From contig CAVUFC010000028.1 in NCBI GenBank assembly GCA_963740605.1, positions 1 to 64,000 on the forward strand: a stretch of 64,000 bases of DNA. Direction: 5' to 3'. The translations under genes were made by a program, and so were the position numbers. Positions 50,417 through 58,124 of this stretch are shown in pieces (the first letter of the stretch is position 1; each line of letters begins with the position of its first letter). The notes under the pieces were generated by a model, which saw nothing but the letters and a program-made list of their open reading frames with translations, had not been told where the DNA came from and ran no database searches. Origin of the DNA: DASSUW01 sp963740605 (lineage in GTDB: Bacteria; Actinomycetota; Thermoleophilia; Solirubrobacterales; Solirubrobacteraceae).

Positions 50417-50970
50417 CAGCTCTTGGAGATCACGACGTGGACCTTCGAGCCACGTCGCACCTGCGTGCCGGAGTCGGGATTCTGCTGGCACACGGCCGGG
50501 TCGCCGGGGAGCAGGTTCTCGAGCAGGCCGCCGCCCTTCTCGATCTCCGCCTTCAGGCCGAGGCCGGACAGCGTCTGCTGGACCTCGTCCTCCTTCTTGC
50601 CGCCGAGGTCGGGCACCGTCACCGGCACCTCCCGGGTCACGCGGAATGCGGTCAGCGCCGGCCCCCGCCGGGGCGCCGTCGCCATCACGTCGATCACGTT
50701 CGCCCCGGGCTCCAGCGCGACAGTCGCCGTGAACGTCCCACCACCGCTGACCGGCGCCTTCTGCCCGACGACCGTCACCGAGGCGCCGGCAGGCTCCACC
50801 GTGCCCTTCACCGCGACGGTCTCGTCCCGCACCGTCGTCAGGTCCGTGGGCGAGTTGACCTTCAGCGCCACCGGCGTGGGCGGCTTCTGCGCGCGCGGTG
50901 GGTCCTGTGCGCCGCAGCCGGTCATAGCCGCCGCGGCTATGCAGGCGAAAAGGATGTATTGGCGGCGCAT
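50413..50970 (-). CDS. Lipoprotein with PASTA domain
   Basis: A 185-residue protein with a lipoprotein signal: MRRQYILFACIAAAAMTGC, the modified cysteine being Cys19. A central beta domain (residues about 35-115, VAVKGTVEPAGASVTVVGQK and GTFTATVALEPGANVIDVMA) resembles bacterial Ig-like folds. The C-terminal PASTA domain is clear: VTVPDLGGKKEDEVQQTLSG, LGLKAEIEKGGG, QNPDSGTQVRRGSKVHVVIS. PASTA domains bind peptidoglycan or muropeptides. It is convergent with the kinase gene, sharing 4 bases (CTAA). Confidence 0.87.
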   Translation of the reverse strand: MRRQYILFACIAAAAMTGCGAQDPPRAQKPPTPVALKVNSPTDLTTVRDETVAVKGTVEPAGASVTVVGQKAPVSGGGTFTATVALEPGANVIDVMATAPRRGPALTAFRVTREVPVTVPDLGGKKEDEVQQTLSGLGLKAEIEKGGGLLENLLPGDPAVCQQNPDSGTQVRRGSKVHVVISKSC

Positions 50971-51215
50971 GGGGCCGTATGAGGCTAGCCACGGGTGCGA
51001 AAGCGGACACCCGACCGCGAACGCGCGAACCTACGGGCGTCCGACGCGTTTCATCCCTTGGGGACCAAACGGGCGCCCCACCGCGTGGCATCAGGGCGTA
51101 CGGATCGATGCACGGAGGGCGGGGCGCCCTTAGCCCCTTTTTGCCCGCGCGGCCCCAGAAATCCGACCGCTGGGTCAGATGTAGTACACGCCCCCGCAGC
51201 GGGGATAACCGGTTC
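50971..51215 (+). promoter_or_regulatory. Structured 245-base leader upstream of the phospholipase D-like gene
   Basis: No gene is supported here. The region holds a 6-base-pair hairpin (CGGGTG at 50992-50997 with CACCCG at 51008-51013), a run of GC-rich self-complementary segments around 51050-51100, and an intrinsic terminator at 51121-51142. About 70 bases separate that terminator from the ATG at 51216. The layout resembles a transcriptional attenuator or a riboswitch-like leader, or a short separate RNA. I could not match it to a known riboswitch class. Confidence 0.45.
51121..51142 (+). terminator. Intrinsic terminator with T5 tract
   Basis: GGGGC (51121-51125) pairs with GCCCC (51133-51137) across a 7-base loop, directly followed by TTTTT (51138-51142), rare in this GC-rich DNA. 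No plus-strand gene ends just before it, since the next upstream gene runs the other way, so it should end a leader or small RNA begun in the 150 bases upstream. Confidence 0.6.
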
Positions 51216-52664
51216 ATGTCCGCCCTCGACTCTGTCGACCGTCTGGTTGGGCGTGCGCTCGAGCTCTCGCTCGAGACGCACCATCGCTACCGCTTGTGGC
51301 GTCTTGGCCGGCTCGACGCGCTGAACCCGCCGGACGACGGCTCGCCCTGGTGCCGGGAGGCGCCGCCGCCGCGGCACGGGTGCTCGATCGACGTGCTGAT
51401 CGACGGGCAGGAGGCGCTCGCCGCGATCGCCGAGGCGATTCGCGGCGCACAGCGCTCGGTGCGTATCGCGGGCTGGCACTCGGCACCGCATTTCGCGCTC
51501 GAGCGCGGCGAGCCGCCGACCGTGCTGCGCGAGCTGCTGGCCGAGACCGCCGCGCGCGGCGTCGAGGTCCGCGTGCTGCTGTGGGCCGGCGCGCCGCTGC
51601 GCGTGTTCACGCCGGCGCGCGCCGCCGTCCGCGCCGACGCGGATGAGCTCCGACACGACACCGGCGTCCGCGTCGCCCTCGACGGCCGGGAGCGCCTGCT
51701 GCACTGTCACCACGAGAAGCTCGTCGTCGTGGACGACGAGCTCGCGTTCGTGGGCGGCGTCGACCTCACCGATCTCGGCGGCGATCGCTGGGACACGCCT
51801 CAACATCCTGCACGCGGGAGGCTCGGCTGGCACGACGCCGCCACGAGGCTGCGCGGTCCGATCGTCGCGGACGTTGCCGCGCACCTCGACCTGCGCTGGA
51901 CGGCCGTGACCGGCGAGCCGCTCGCGGCGGTGCAGGCGCCTGCGGCCGCAGGCGACACCACGATCCAGCTGCTGCGTACCGTCCCGGAGCGCGTCTACGA
52001 CAGCATGCGCAACGGCGCCTTCGGCATCCTCGAGGGGTACATGCGAGCGTTGCGCTCGGCCCGCGAGCTCGTGTACCTCGAGTCGCAGTTCTTCTGGCTA
52101 CCCGAGCTCGTCCAGCTCCTGGCGGAGAAGCTGCGGGAGCCACCGAGCGACCGGTTCCGCGTCGTGGTCCTGCTCCCGTCGAAGGCGAACAACGGCGAGG
52201 AGGACACCCGCGGGATGCTCGCCCACCTGGTCGATGCCGACGGTGGGCGCGGACGGTTCCTGGCGACGACGATCGACGCGATGACCGGCTCCACGGTGGA
52301 CCGGCTCTACGTCCACGCCAAGATCGGGATCGTCGACGACCGCTGGCTGACGATCGGATCGGCCAACCTCAACGCCCACTCGTTCCTCAACGACACCGAG
52401 GTCAACGTCCAGGTCGCCGACGAGACGCTCGCGCGCGCCACGCGGCTCCGGCTGTGGAGCGAACATCTCGGGCTGCCCGAGGACGCGGTTGCGGGCGATC
52501 CCACCGACGTCGTCGACCGGCTCTGGATCCCGATCGCCAAGCGTGGCCGCGAGCAGCACCGTGCGGGTCGCCGTCGCGAGCACCGCCTTCGCGAGCTCGC
52601 CCCGAGCTCCCGCAAGGTCGAGCGGCTGATCGGCCCCATGGACGCGATCGTCGTCGACTCCTGA
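51216..52664 (+). CDS. Phospholipase D-like protein (cardiolipin synthase type)
   Basis: A 482-residue PLD-superfamily enzyme with two HKD motifs: HHEKLVVVDDELAFVGGVDL near residue 165 and VHAKIGIVDDRWLTIGSANL near residue 366. RSVRIAGWHSAPHFALERGE and ELVYLESQFFWLPELVQLLA are the usual companion blocks. It could be a cardiolipin synthase or a phospholipase; it lacks an N-terminal membrane anchor, so it probably works at the inner membrane surface. The C-terminal 60 residues are strongly basic. The start is ATG 51216; the frame extends upstream through the leader without coding-like content. Confidence 0.87.
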   Translation: MSALDSVDRLVGRALELSLETHHRYRLWRLGRLDALNPPDDGSPWCREAPPPRHGCSIDVLIDGQEALAAIAEAIRGAQRSVRIAGWHSAPHFALERGEPPTVLRELLAETAARGVEVRVLLWAGAPLRVFTPARAAVRADADELRHDTGVRVALDGRERLLHCHHEKLVVVDDELAFVGGVDLTDLGGDRWDTPQHPARGRLGWHDAATRLRGPIVADVAAHLDLRWTAVTGEPLAAVQAPAAAGDTTIQLLRTVPERVYDSMRNGAFGILEGYMRALRSARELVYLESQFFWLPELVQLLAEKLREPPSDRFRVVVLLPSKANNGEEDTRGMLAHLVDADGGRGRFLATTIDAMTGSTVDRLYVHAKIGIVDDRWLTIGSANLNAHSFLNDTEVNVQVADETLARATRLRLWSEHLGLPEDAVAGDPTDVVDRLWIPIAKRGREQHRAGRRREHRLRELAPSSRKVERLIGPMDAIVVDS

Positions 52665-52674
52665 CGGGCTCGGC

Positions 52675-53064
52675 CTAGATGTAGTACATGTGCGCGCCCG
52701 CGGAGCGGTTCTCGCGCTCGACCACGTCACTGATCGTGGCGTTCTGCATGATCGCGCGGGCGGCCGCGGCGGCGTCGGAGAACACGGACTCGGCGCCGGC
52801 GCCGAACGGGCCGTCGAGCAGCTCGACGACCTCGAGTACGGTGACCTCGGACGGGTCGCGGGCGAACGAGTAGCCGCCCTTGACGCCGCGCTGGGACTTC
52901 AGGATCCCGGCCCGGCGGAGGTTGGCGAACAGCTGCTCGAGGAACTGGACCGGGATGTCGCGGCGCTTGGCCAGCTCGCCGATCGGCACGGGGCCGGCGC
53001 CGCTGCGGGCGAGCTCCGCGAGTGCGCGCACGGCGTAGGGGGACTTGGTCGTGATCGACAGCAT
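52675..53064 (-). CDS. Rrf2-family transcriptional regulator (cysteine-free)
   Basis: A 129-residue Rrf2 winged-helix protein: LSITTKSPYAVRALAELARS, PIGELAKRRDIPVQFLEQLF, LRRAGILKSQRGVKGGYSFA, DPSEVTVLEVVELLDGPFG. The protein has no cysteine, so it cannot hold the iron-sulfur cluster of IscR or NsrR; it is closer to CymR, which responds to cysteine synthase. cysK lies 5 kb away, so this link is only a possibility. It is divergent from vanZ with a 30-base gap. Confidence 0.88.
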   Translation of the reverse strand: MLSITTKSPYAVRALAELARSGAGPVPIGELAKRRDIPVQFLEQLFANLRRAGILKSQRGVKGGYSFARDPSEVTVLEVVELLDGPFGAGAESVFSDAAAAARAIMQNATISDVVERENRSAGAHMYYI

Positions 53065-53094
53065 CTCCCCTCATCCTGCCAGCATCACCGGCCG

Positions 53095-53445
53095 ATGCGC
53101 GTCCTATCCCGGTTCGGGCCGCCGATAGCGCTGATGGCGGTGATCTTCTTCCTGTCGGCGCAGCCGGACCTGAACTCGGGCCTCGGCGTGTGGGACACGA
53201 TCGGTCGGAAGCTGATCCACATGGCCTCGTTCGGCCTCCTGTGGCTGCTGTGGCAGCGCGCGCTGGCGACCCCCGTCGTGTATCCGGCGATCCTCATCAC
53301 GCTCGCGTATGCGGCGCTCGACGAGTACCACCAGACGTTCGTGGAAGGGCGACACGGGACGCCGGCCGACGTGTTGATCGACGCGGTCGGCATCGCCATC
53401 GCGGTCGCCCTGCACGCCCGGCTGCGCACACGCATCCGGGAATAG
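53095..53445 (+). CDS. VanZ-family membrane protein
   Basis: A 116-residue protein with four membrane segments. FGPPIALMAVIFFLSAQPDL, KLIHMASFGLLWLLWQRAL and the signature AYAALDEYHQTFVEGRHGTP followed by DVLIDAVGIAIAVALHARL are VanZ hallmarks, including the conserved DE..Q and D. VanZ proteins affect teicoplanin resistance in enterococci, but most relatives have no known role. A short hairpin follows its stop codon. Confidence 0.9.
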   Translation: MRVLSRFGPPIALMAVIFFLSAQPDLNSGLGVWDTIGRKLIHMASFGLLWLLWQRALATPVVYPAILITLAYAALDEYHQTFVEGRHGTPADVLIDAVGIAIAVALHARLRTRIRE

Positions 53446-53454
53446 CCACCCGCG

Positions 53455-53472
53455 CAGGGGCGTCGTCCCCTG
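53455..53472 (+). promoter_or_regulatory. Hairpin covering the glycosyltransferase ribosome-binding site
   Basis: CAGGGG (53455-53460) pairs with CCCCTG (53467-53472), loop CGTCGT, and the stem ends one base before the ATG at 53474. The AGGGG that would be the ribosome-binding site is in the left arm, so the stem may limit translation; it could instead be a weak terminator after vanZ. Confidence 0.4.
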
Positions 53473-53473
53473 T

Positions 53474-54613
53474 ATGCGAGTCATGTTCTGTACCCGTGCG
53501 GGCGCCGGCCACTTCGGGCCGCTCGTCCCGTTCGCGAAAGCCTTCCTGAGAAACAACGACGAGGTCGTGTTCGTGGCCCCCGCCGAGTCGGCCGCGATGA
53601 TCGCGGGCGCCGGCTTCGACCACGAGCTGATCCCGAACCCGCCCACCCAAGGGCGCGCCGAGCTGTTAACCCGCGCGCGCCGGATGAGCTGGGACGAGGC
53701 CAACGTGGTGGTCGTCCGCGACCTGTTCGTCGCCACGGACACCCCCGCCAACTTCCCCCACGTCGTCGACGCGATCGAGACCCACCGCCCCGACGTCGTG
53801 CTCTGGGAGGCGTCGGATTTCGCCGCCGCCCTCGCCGCCGAGGCGACGGGAGTTCCGGCGGTGTGTATCGGCATCACGCAGGCCCGCCACCGCGAGGTGC
53901 TGGCCGACGTCGTGAGCGAGGCGCTCGAGGCGGTCCGCCCCGGGCTCGGCCTCCCGCCCGACCCCACGCTCGGGCGGATGGACTCGATCCCCTACTTCAC
54001 ACTCATGCCAGAGGAGTTCGAGGACCCGGAGACGCCCGGGCTGCCGCACGCGCTCCGGTTCCGCGAGCGGACCACCAAGGCGCGCCCGCTGCCGGACTGG
54101 TGGGAGCACGCCGAGTGGCCGCTCGTCTACCTGACGCTCGGCTCGGTCGCCCCGACGATGGACTTCTTCCCCGGCGTCTACCGCGAGTCGCTCGACTCCC
54201 TCAGCCACCTGCCCGTCCGCGTGCTGGTGACAGTGGGCCGCGACCGCGACCCCGCCGATCTCGGTCCGGTCGGGCCGAACGTGCACGTCGCCCGCTGGGT
54301 GCCGCAGGCCGACGTGATGCCCCACACCGCCGCGATGATCTGCCACGGCGGGTCGGGCACGGTGCGCGCCGGTCTCGCCGCGGGCGTCCCGCTGGCGGTG
54401 CTCCCGCTGTTCGCCGACCAGCCCTTCAACGCGCAGCGCGTCAGCGAGCTCGGGGCGGGCATCACGCTCGACGACGCCGCAGGCGCCGGCGACGCCGTGC
54501 GCCGGCTCCTCGGCGACCCCTCCTACGGGAAGGCGGCGCAGAGAGTCGCGGCGGCAACCCGCAGGCTGCCGACGGTGGACCGAGCGGTAGAGATCGTGCG
54601 CGGGCTGGCCTAG
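53474..54613 (+). CDS. Glycosyltransferase, GT1/MGT family
   Basis: A 379-residue GT-B glycosyltransferase. The acceptor half begins VMFCTRAGAGHFGPLVPFAK; the donor half has VYLTLGSVAPTMDFFPGVYR, VHVARWVPQADVMPHTAAMI and the NDP-sugar motif CHGGSGTVRAGLAAGVPLAV followed by LPLFADQPFNAQRVSELGAG. It resembles macrolide and antibiotic glycosyltransferases of the UGT superfamily; sugar and acceptor are unknown. Its TAG shares CTAG with the opposing HDOD-LuxR gene. Confidence 0.88.
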   Translation: MRVMFCTRAGAGHFGPLVPFAKAFLRNNDEVVFVAPAESAAMIAGAGFDHELIPNPPTQGRAELLTRARRMSWDEANVVVVRDLFVATDTPANFPHVVDAIETHRPDVVLWEASDFAAALAAEATGVPAVCIGITQARHREVLADVVSEALEAVRPGLGLPPDPTLGRMDSIPYFTLMPEEFEDPETPGLPHALRFRERTTKARPLPDWWEHAEWPLVYLTLGSVAPTMDFFPGVYRESLDSLSHLPVRVLVTVGRDRDPADLGPVGPNVHVARWVPQADVMPHTAAMICHGGSGTVRAGLAAGVPLAVLPLFADQPFNAQRVSELGAGITLDDAAGAGDAVRRLLGDPSYGKAAQRVAAATRRLPTVDRAVEIVRGLA

Positions 54614-55851
54614 AGCCAGCCGCGCTCGGTGGCGTGCAGGACGGCCTGGGCGCGGTCGACCGCGCCGAGCTTGCCGTAGATGTTGTGCAGGTGCGTACGC
54701 ACCGTGCTCGTCGAGAGCGAGAGCTCGAGCGCGATCTGCTTGTAGACCATGCCCTGCGCCAGCCGCTTGAGGACCTCGAGCTCACGCGAGGACAGCGGGC
54801 ACGGCTCGACCGAGCGCGGGCGGTCCTTGCTCGGGTACGGCAGGTCGTAGAGGACGGCCCGGAGCTCGCTCGGGCCGAAGCCGACCGCGCGGGCGGCCTT
54901 CAGCAGCTCGGTCGAGGAGACCGGCGAGCCCTGCGAGTAGTGCGCCAGCATGTCGGCGAGGCGGACGAACGCGCTGTCACCCTGGGCATCCTCGGCGTGG
55001 TGGCGCTCGATCGCGGTCGCGACGGCCTTCGGCAGGTTCCACCGGCGGGCGAGGACGCCGCCCACCAGCGCGTGGTCGACACCGAGCTCGCGGCGCTCGT
55101 AGTGCAGGCGCTCCTCCGGCGTGCGCGCGGGGCCGTGGACCTGGCGCGGGTAGCCCGGGTACGCGTGCATGAGCACGAGCTTGCCGACATCGTGGAGAAG
55201 GGCGGTGACGAGCAGGCGGTCGCGATGCGGGTAGCCGGACGCGGCGGCGAGCCGATCGGCCGCGCGCTGAACGGCGACGGCGTGCAGACGGAAGCGCTCC
55301 GGTGCCGCGTCCCACGTCTTGCCGCGCTCGAAGAACTCGAACGTCTCGGTGTTCGTCGCCAGCCGCTGGACGGCCTCCGGAGAGAGCACCTCGACCGCGC
55401 TGACAATCGACTCGACCTGGCCGCGCTTGGGCGAGTCGAGCCCGTTCGCGAGGCGCAGCACGGCGATCACGAGCGCGACGTCGGACTCGATGGCCCGCAC
55501 GACCTCGCCGGTCGACGGATGCTCCTCGGCCATCAGCGCGACCAGGCGGTTGCGCGACTCGGCGAGTGCGGGGAAGAGTTCGAGCGCCTCGAAGGCGGCG
55601 GTCAGGCGCTTGCCGTGACCCTCGTTGCGCGGACGGCCGACGACCGCGTACGGCTCGCGGCCAGGGGCCTTCGCCACGCGGGTCGCGTCGGGGGTGCTGG
55701 CAGGGGGTGCAGCAGGCGGCATGAGAGTGTCGTCAGGCGTCACGGGAATCTGTTCAGGCGGTTCTTGGCCTGGCATGGCCCCGCCTTCAAGCCCTATCGG
55801 CAAGTCTGGACGGATCGTTGAGCCGCCAGCCCCGCCTTCGCGCCGCTTCAC
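54610..55851 (-). CDS. HDOD-domain protein fused to a LuxR-type helix-turn-helix
   Basis: A 413-residue fusion. Residues about 80-300 form an HDOD/HD domain: FPALAESRNRLVALMAEEHP, SIVSAVEVLSPEAVQRLATN, the metal-binding pair in ALLHDVGKLVLMHAYPGYP, then DHALVGGVLARRWNLPKAVA and TAIERHHAEDAQGDSAFVR. Residues about 345-410 form a LuxR/GerE helix-turn-helix: LSSRELEVLKRLAQGMVYKQ, IALELSLSTSTVRTHLHNIY. HDOD usually pairs with signalling output, so direct DNA binding is unusual. GTG 55851 overlaps the gltX stop (GTGA); ATG 55776 is the alternative. It is probably translated from the gltX transcript. Confidence 0.88.
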   Translation of the reverse strand: MKRREGGAGGSTIRPDLPIGLEGGAMPGQEPPEQIPVTPDDTLMPPAAPPASTPDATRVAKAPGREPYAVVGRPRNEGHGKRLTAAFEALELFPALAESRNRLVALMAEEHPSTGEVVRAIESDVALVIAVLRLANGLDSPKRGQVESIVSAVEVLSPEAVQRLATNTETFEFFERGKTWDAAPERFRLHAVAVQRAADRLAAASGYPHRDRLLVTALLHDVGKLVLMHAYPGYPRQVHGPARTPEERLHYERRELGVDHALVGGVLARRWNLPKAVATAIERHHAEDAQGDSAFVRLADMLAHYSQGSPVSSTELLKAARAVGFGPSELRAVLYDLPYPSKDRPRSVEPCPLSSRELEVLKRLAQGMVYKQIALELSLSTSTVRTHLHNIYGKLGAVDRAQAVLHATERGWL

Positions 55852-57188
55852 GTCCCCTTCCTCCCGTTAAGCGCATGGTCCACCCGAGCCAGGGTTTCGT
55901 CGCGCCCGAGCAGCGCAACTGTCTCGAAGATACCCGGTGAGACGGTCGTTCCAGTCACCGCAACCCGCAACGGCTGGAAAACCTGCTTGCGCTTGACACC
56001 CAGCCGCTCGGCCACGTCGCCCAGCGCGGACTCGAGGTTCTCCTCGGTCCACGGTGCCGGAACGTCGGCCAAAGCGGTCCGTACGGCGCTCAGCGCGTCC
56101 TTCGCACCCGGCGCTTCGAGGATCTTCTCGCGGGCCGCCGGATCGTCCGCGGGGCCGTCGAAGAAGAACTGCGTGAGCGGCCAGAACTCCGCCAGGGTCG
56201 AGATCTTGTCCTGTGAGATTTCGACCGCACCGCGGAGTCCGCTCCGACCGGTGAGCGACTCCAGTCGCGCCGTCAGTTCGTCGACATCGAGCTCACGGAG
56301 GTAGCGCCCATTCATCCAGCGCAGCTTCTGCTCGTCGAACACGGCCGGCGATTTCGAGACCCGCTCGAGCCGGAAGCGCTGCTGGAGTTCGGAGATCGTG
56401 TGGAACGTCGTCTCCTCGTCATACCCCCAGCCGAGCAGCGCCAGGTAGTTGATGACCGCCTCCGCCAGGTACCCCGCGTCGCGCAGATCCTGCACCGATG
56501 TGGCGCCGTGGCGCTTGCTCAGCTTCTTCCCGTCAGGCCCGTGCAGCAGGGGCAGGTGGCCGTAGATCGGGGTCGGCGCCCCCATCGCCTGCTGTATCAG
56601 CATCTGCTTGGGCGTGTTGGAGTAGTGGTCGGCACCGCGCACGACGTGGGTGATGCCGGCGTCGGCGTCGTCGACCACCACGGCCAGGTGGTAGATCGCC
56701 GATCCGTCGGCGCGGGCGATCACGAGATCGTCCAACAGGGAGTTCTCGAAGGCGCTCTCGCCGCGGATTACGTCGTTGACGACCGTGACGCCGTCATCGG
56801 GCACGCGCAGGCGCACGGCGCCGCTGCCCTCGTCCTCGCCACGGAAGCCGCGGTTGCCGTGCTGCTCCTTGAACGCCTTGACGTCGTCGGGGCCGGCATT
56901 CGAGCGGTAGGCGTGCCCGTCGGCCAGCAACTGCTCGACGACCTCGCGGTGGCGGTCGGCGTTCTGCGCCTGGTAGGTCGGCCCCTCGTCCCAGTCGATG
57001 CCGAGCCACTCGAGCGCGTCGAAGATCGTCTGGACGTTCTCGGGCGTCGACCGCTCACGATCGGTGTCCTCGATGCGCAGCACCAGCTGGCCGCCTTGCC
57101 CGCGGGCAAGCAGCCAGTTGTAGAGCGCCGTCCTCGCGTTCCCGATGTGCAGCGCCCCTGTCGGCGAAGGGGGGAACCGTACCCGCAT
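55848..57188 (-). CDS. gltX: Glutamyl-tRNA synthetase
   Basis: A 446-residue class I synthetase: MRVRFPPSPTGALHIGNART (HIGN signature), LRIEDTDRERSTPENVQTIF, the KLSKR-loop block LHGPDGKKLSKRHGATSVQ, and anticodon-binding end RKQVFQPLRVAVTGTTVSPG. With gatCAB in the window and no glutaminyl-tRNA synthetase seen, it is probably non-discriminating, charging tRNA(Gln) with glutamate too. ATG 57188 fits the family start; ATG 57200 would add MLRA. It is divergent from nfo and coupled to the HDOD-LuxR gene. Confidence 0.96.
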   Translation of the reverse strand: MRVRFPPSPTGALHIGNARTALYNWLLARGQGGQLVLRIEDTDRERSTPENVQTIFDALEWLGIDWDEGPTYQAQNADRHREVVEQLLADGHAYRSNAGPDDVKAFKEQHGNRGFRGEDEGSGAVRLRVPDDGVTVVNDVIRGESAFENSLLDDLVIARADGSAIYHLAVVVDDADAGITHVVRGADHYSNTPKQMLIQQAMGAPTPIYGHLPLLHGPDGKKLSKRHGATSVQDLRDAGYLAEAVINYLALLGWGYDEETTFHTISELQQRFRLERVSKSPAVFDEQKLRWMNGRYLRELDVDELTARLESLTGRSGLRGAVEISQDKISTLAEFWPLTQFFFDGPADDPAAREKILEAPGAKDALSAVRTALADVPAPWTEENLESALGDVAERLGVKRKQVFQPLRVAVTGTTVSPGIFETVALLGRDETLARVDHALNGRKGT

Positions 57189-57260
57189 GGCCCTAAGCAT
57201 GCCATGCGAACGTGCGCCAAGGGGGAGCGTTTCCGCGCGGCGGCTAGCCTTCCCGGCCCA

Positions 57261-58124
57261 ATGCTGATCGGCGCACACGTCTCCCCGGCCGGTGGGCCCG
57301 CCAACGCGGTCGAGCGCGGCGTCGAGCGCGGCTGCAAATCAATCCAGATCTTCAACCAAAGTCCGCGCCAGTGGAAACCCACCGTCTATGACGACGAGAA
57401 GGTGGCCGCGTTCAAGGAGGCGATGGCGGGATCGGACGTCGACGCCCTCGTGATTCACGCCGTCTACCTCCTGAACTGCGGCTCCGAGGACAAGGAGATC
57501 CGGGCCAAGTCGCTGACCTCGCTGACCGCTTCCCTGCGGGCCGGCGAGGCCCTCGGGGCGGTCTCGGTGGTGCTCCACCCGGGGTCGGCCCTGAAGGGAT
57601 CGGTCAGCGCGGCGATCAAGCGCGCTTCCAAGACGATCGGCGAGGCGCTGAAGGAGTCCGGGAACTGCGCGCTGCACCTGGAGAACACCGCGGGCGCGGG
57701 CGGCACGCTCGGCCGCACGTTCGAGGAGCTCGCGGCGCTGATCGACGGCGCGGGCGGCGGGAAGCGGCTCGGCGCCTGCCTGGACTCCTGCCACCTGCTG
57801 GCGAGCGGCTACGACATCCGCACCGCGGAAGGCCTGAGCGGCGTGCTCGACGAGTTCGACCGCGTGGTGGGACTTGACCGCCTCGGCACGCTGCACGTGA
57901 ACGACTCCAAGACTCCGCTCGGCTCCAACGTCGACCGCCACATCAACCTCGGCGACGGCGAGCTCGGCCGCAAGGGCTGTGCCGCGTTCCTGTCCGAGCC
58001 GCGCTTCGACGGCCTGGCGTGCGTGTTCGAGGGCCCCGGCGCGTTCGGCAAGGGCGTCGAGAAGCCGGACATCGACAACGCGTGGAAGCTTCGCAAGCAG
58101 GGGCTGCGCACCCGGAAGAAGTGA
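57261..58124 (+). CDS. nfo: Endonuclease IV (AP endonuclease)
   Basis: A 287-residue zinc AP endonuclease that cuts DNA at abasic sites. Seen: LIGAHVSPAGGPANAVERGV, KSIQIFNQSPRQWKP, HAVYLLNCGS, VLHPGSALKG, LENTAGAGGTLGRTFEELAA, LGACLDSCHLLASGYD, LHVNDSKTPLGSNVDRHINL and VFEGPGAFGKG. The zinc-binding His and Asp/Glu are all in view. Start ATG 57261, divergent from gltX. The stop overlaps the GNAT gene by 4 bases. Confidence 0.95.
   Translation: MLIGAHVSPAGGPANAVERGVERGCKSIQIFNQSPRQWKPTVYDDEKVAAFKEAMAGSDVDALVIHAVYLLNCGSEDKEIRAKSLTSLTASLRAGEALGAVSVVLHPGSALKGSVSAAIKRASKTIGEALKESGNCALHLENTAGAGGTLGRTFEELAALIDGAGGGKRLGACLDSCHLLASGYDIRTAEGLSGVLDEFDRVVGLDRLGTLHVNDSKTPLGSNVDRHINLGDGELGRKGCAAFLSEPRFDGLACVFEGPGAFGKGVEKPDIDNAWKLRKQGLRTRKK

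Noticed and set aside
50971..51215. A c-di-AMP (ydaO) or cobalamin riboswitch in the leader, suggested by GGGGACC and other short GC blocks.
   Set aside because: The order and spacing of conserved elements do not match either class as I know them, and the downstream gene is not a usual target.
51176..52690. The 12-base string AGATGTAGTACA occurs at 51178 and again at the end of the Rrf2 gene, as if part of that gene had been duplicated.
   Set aside because: Only about 12 bases match, and repeats of that length arise by chance in a 64 kb window. The sequence beyond the match differs.
46586..53064. A CymR-like circuit in which the cysteine-free Rrf2 protein controls cysK.
   Set aside because: The genes are 5 kb apart, with no shared site visible; kept only as a remark in the Rrf2 entry.
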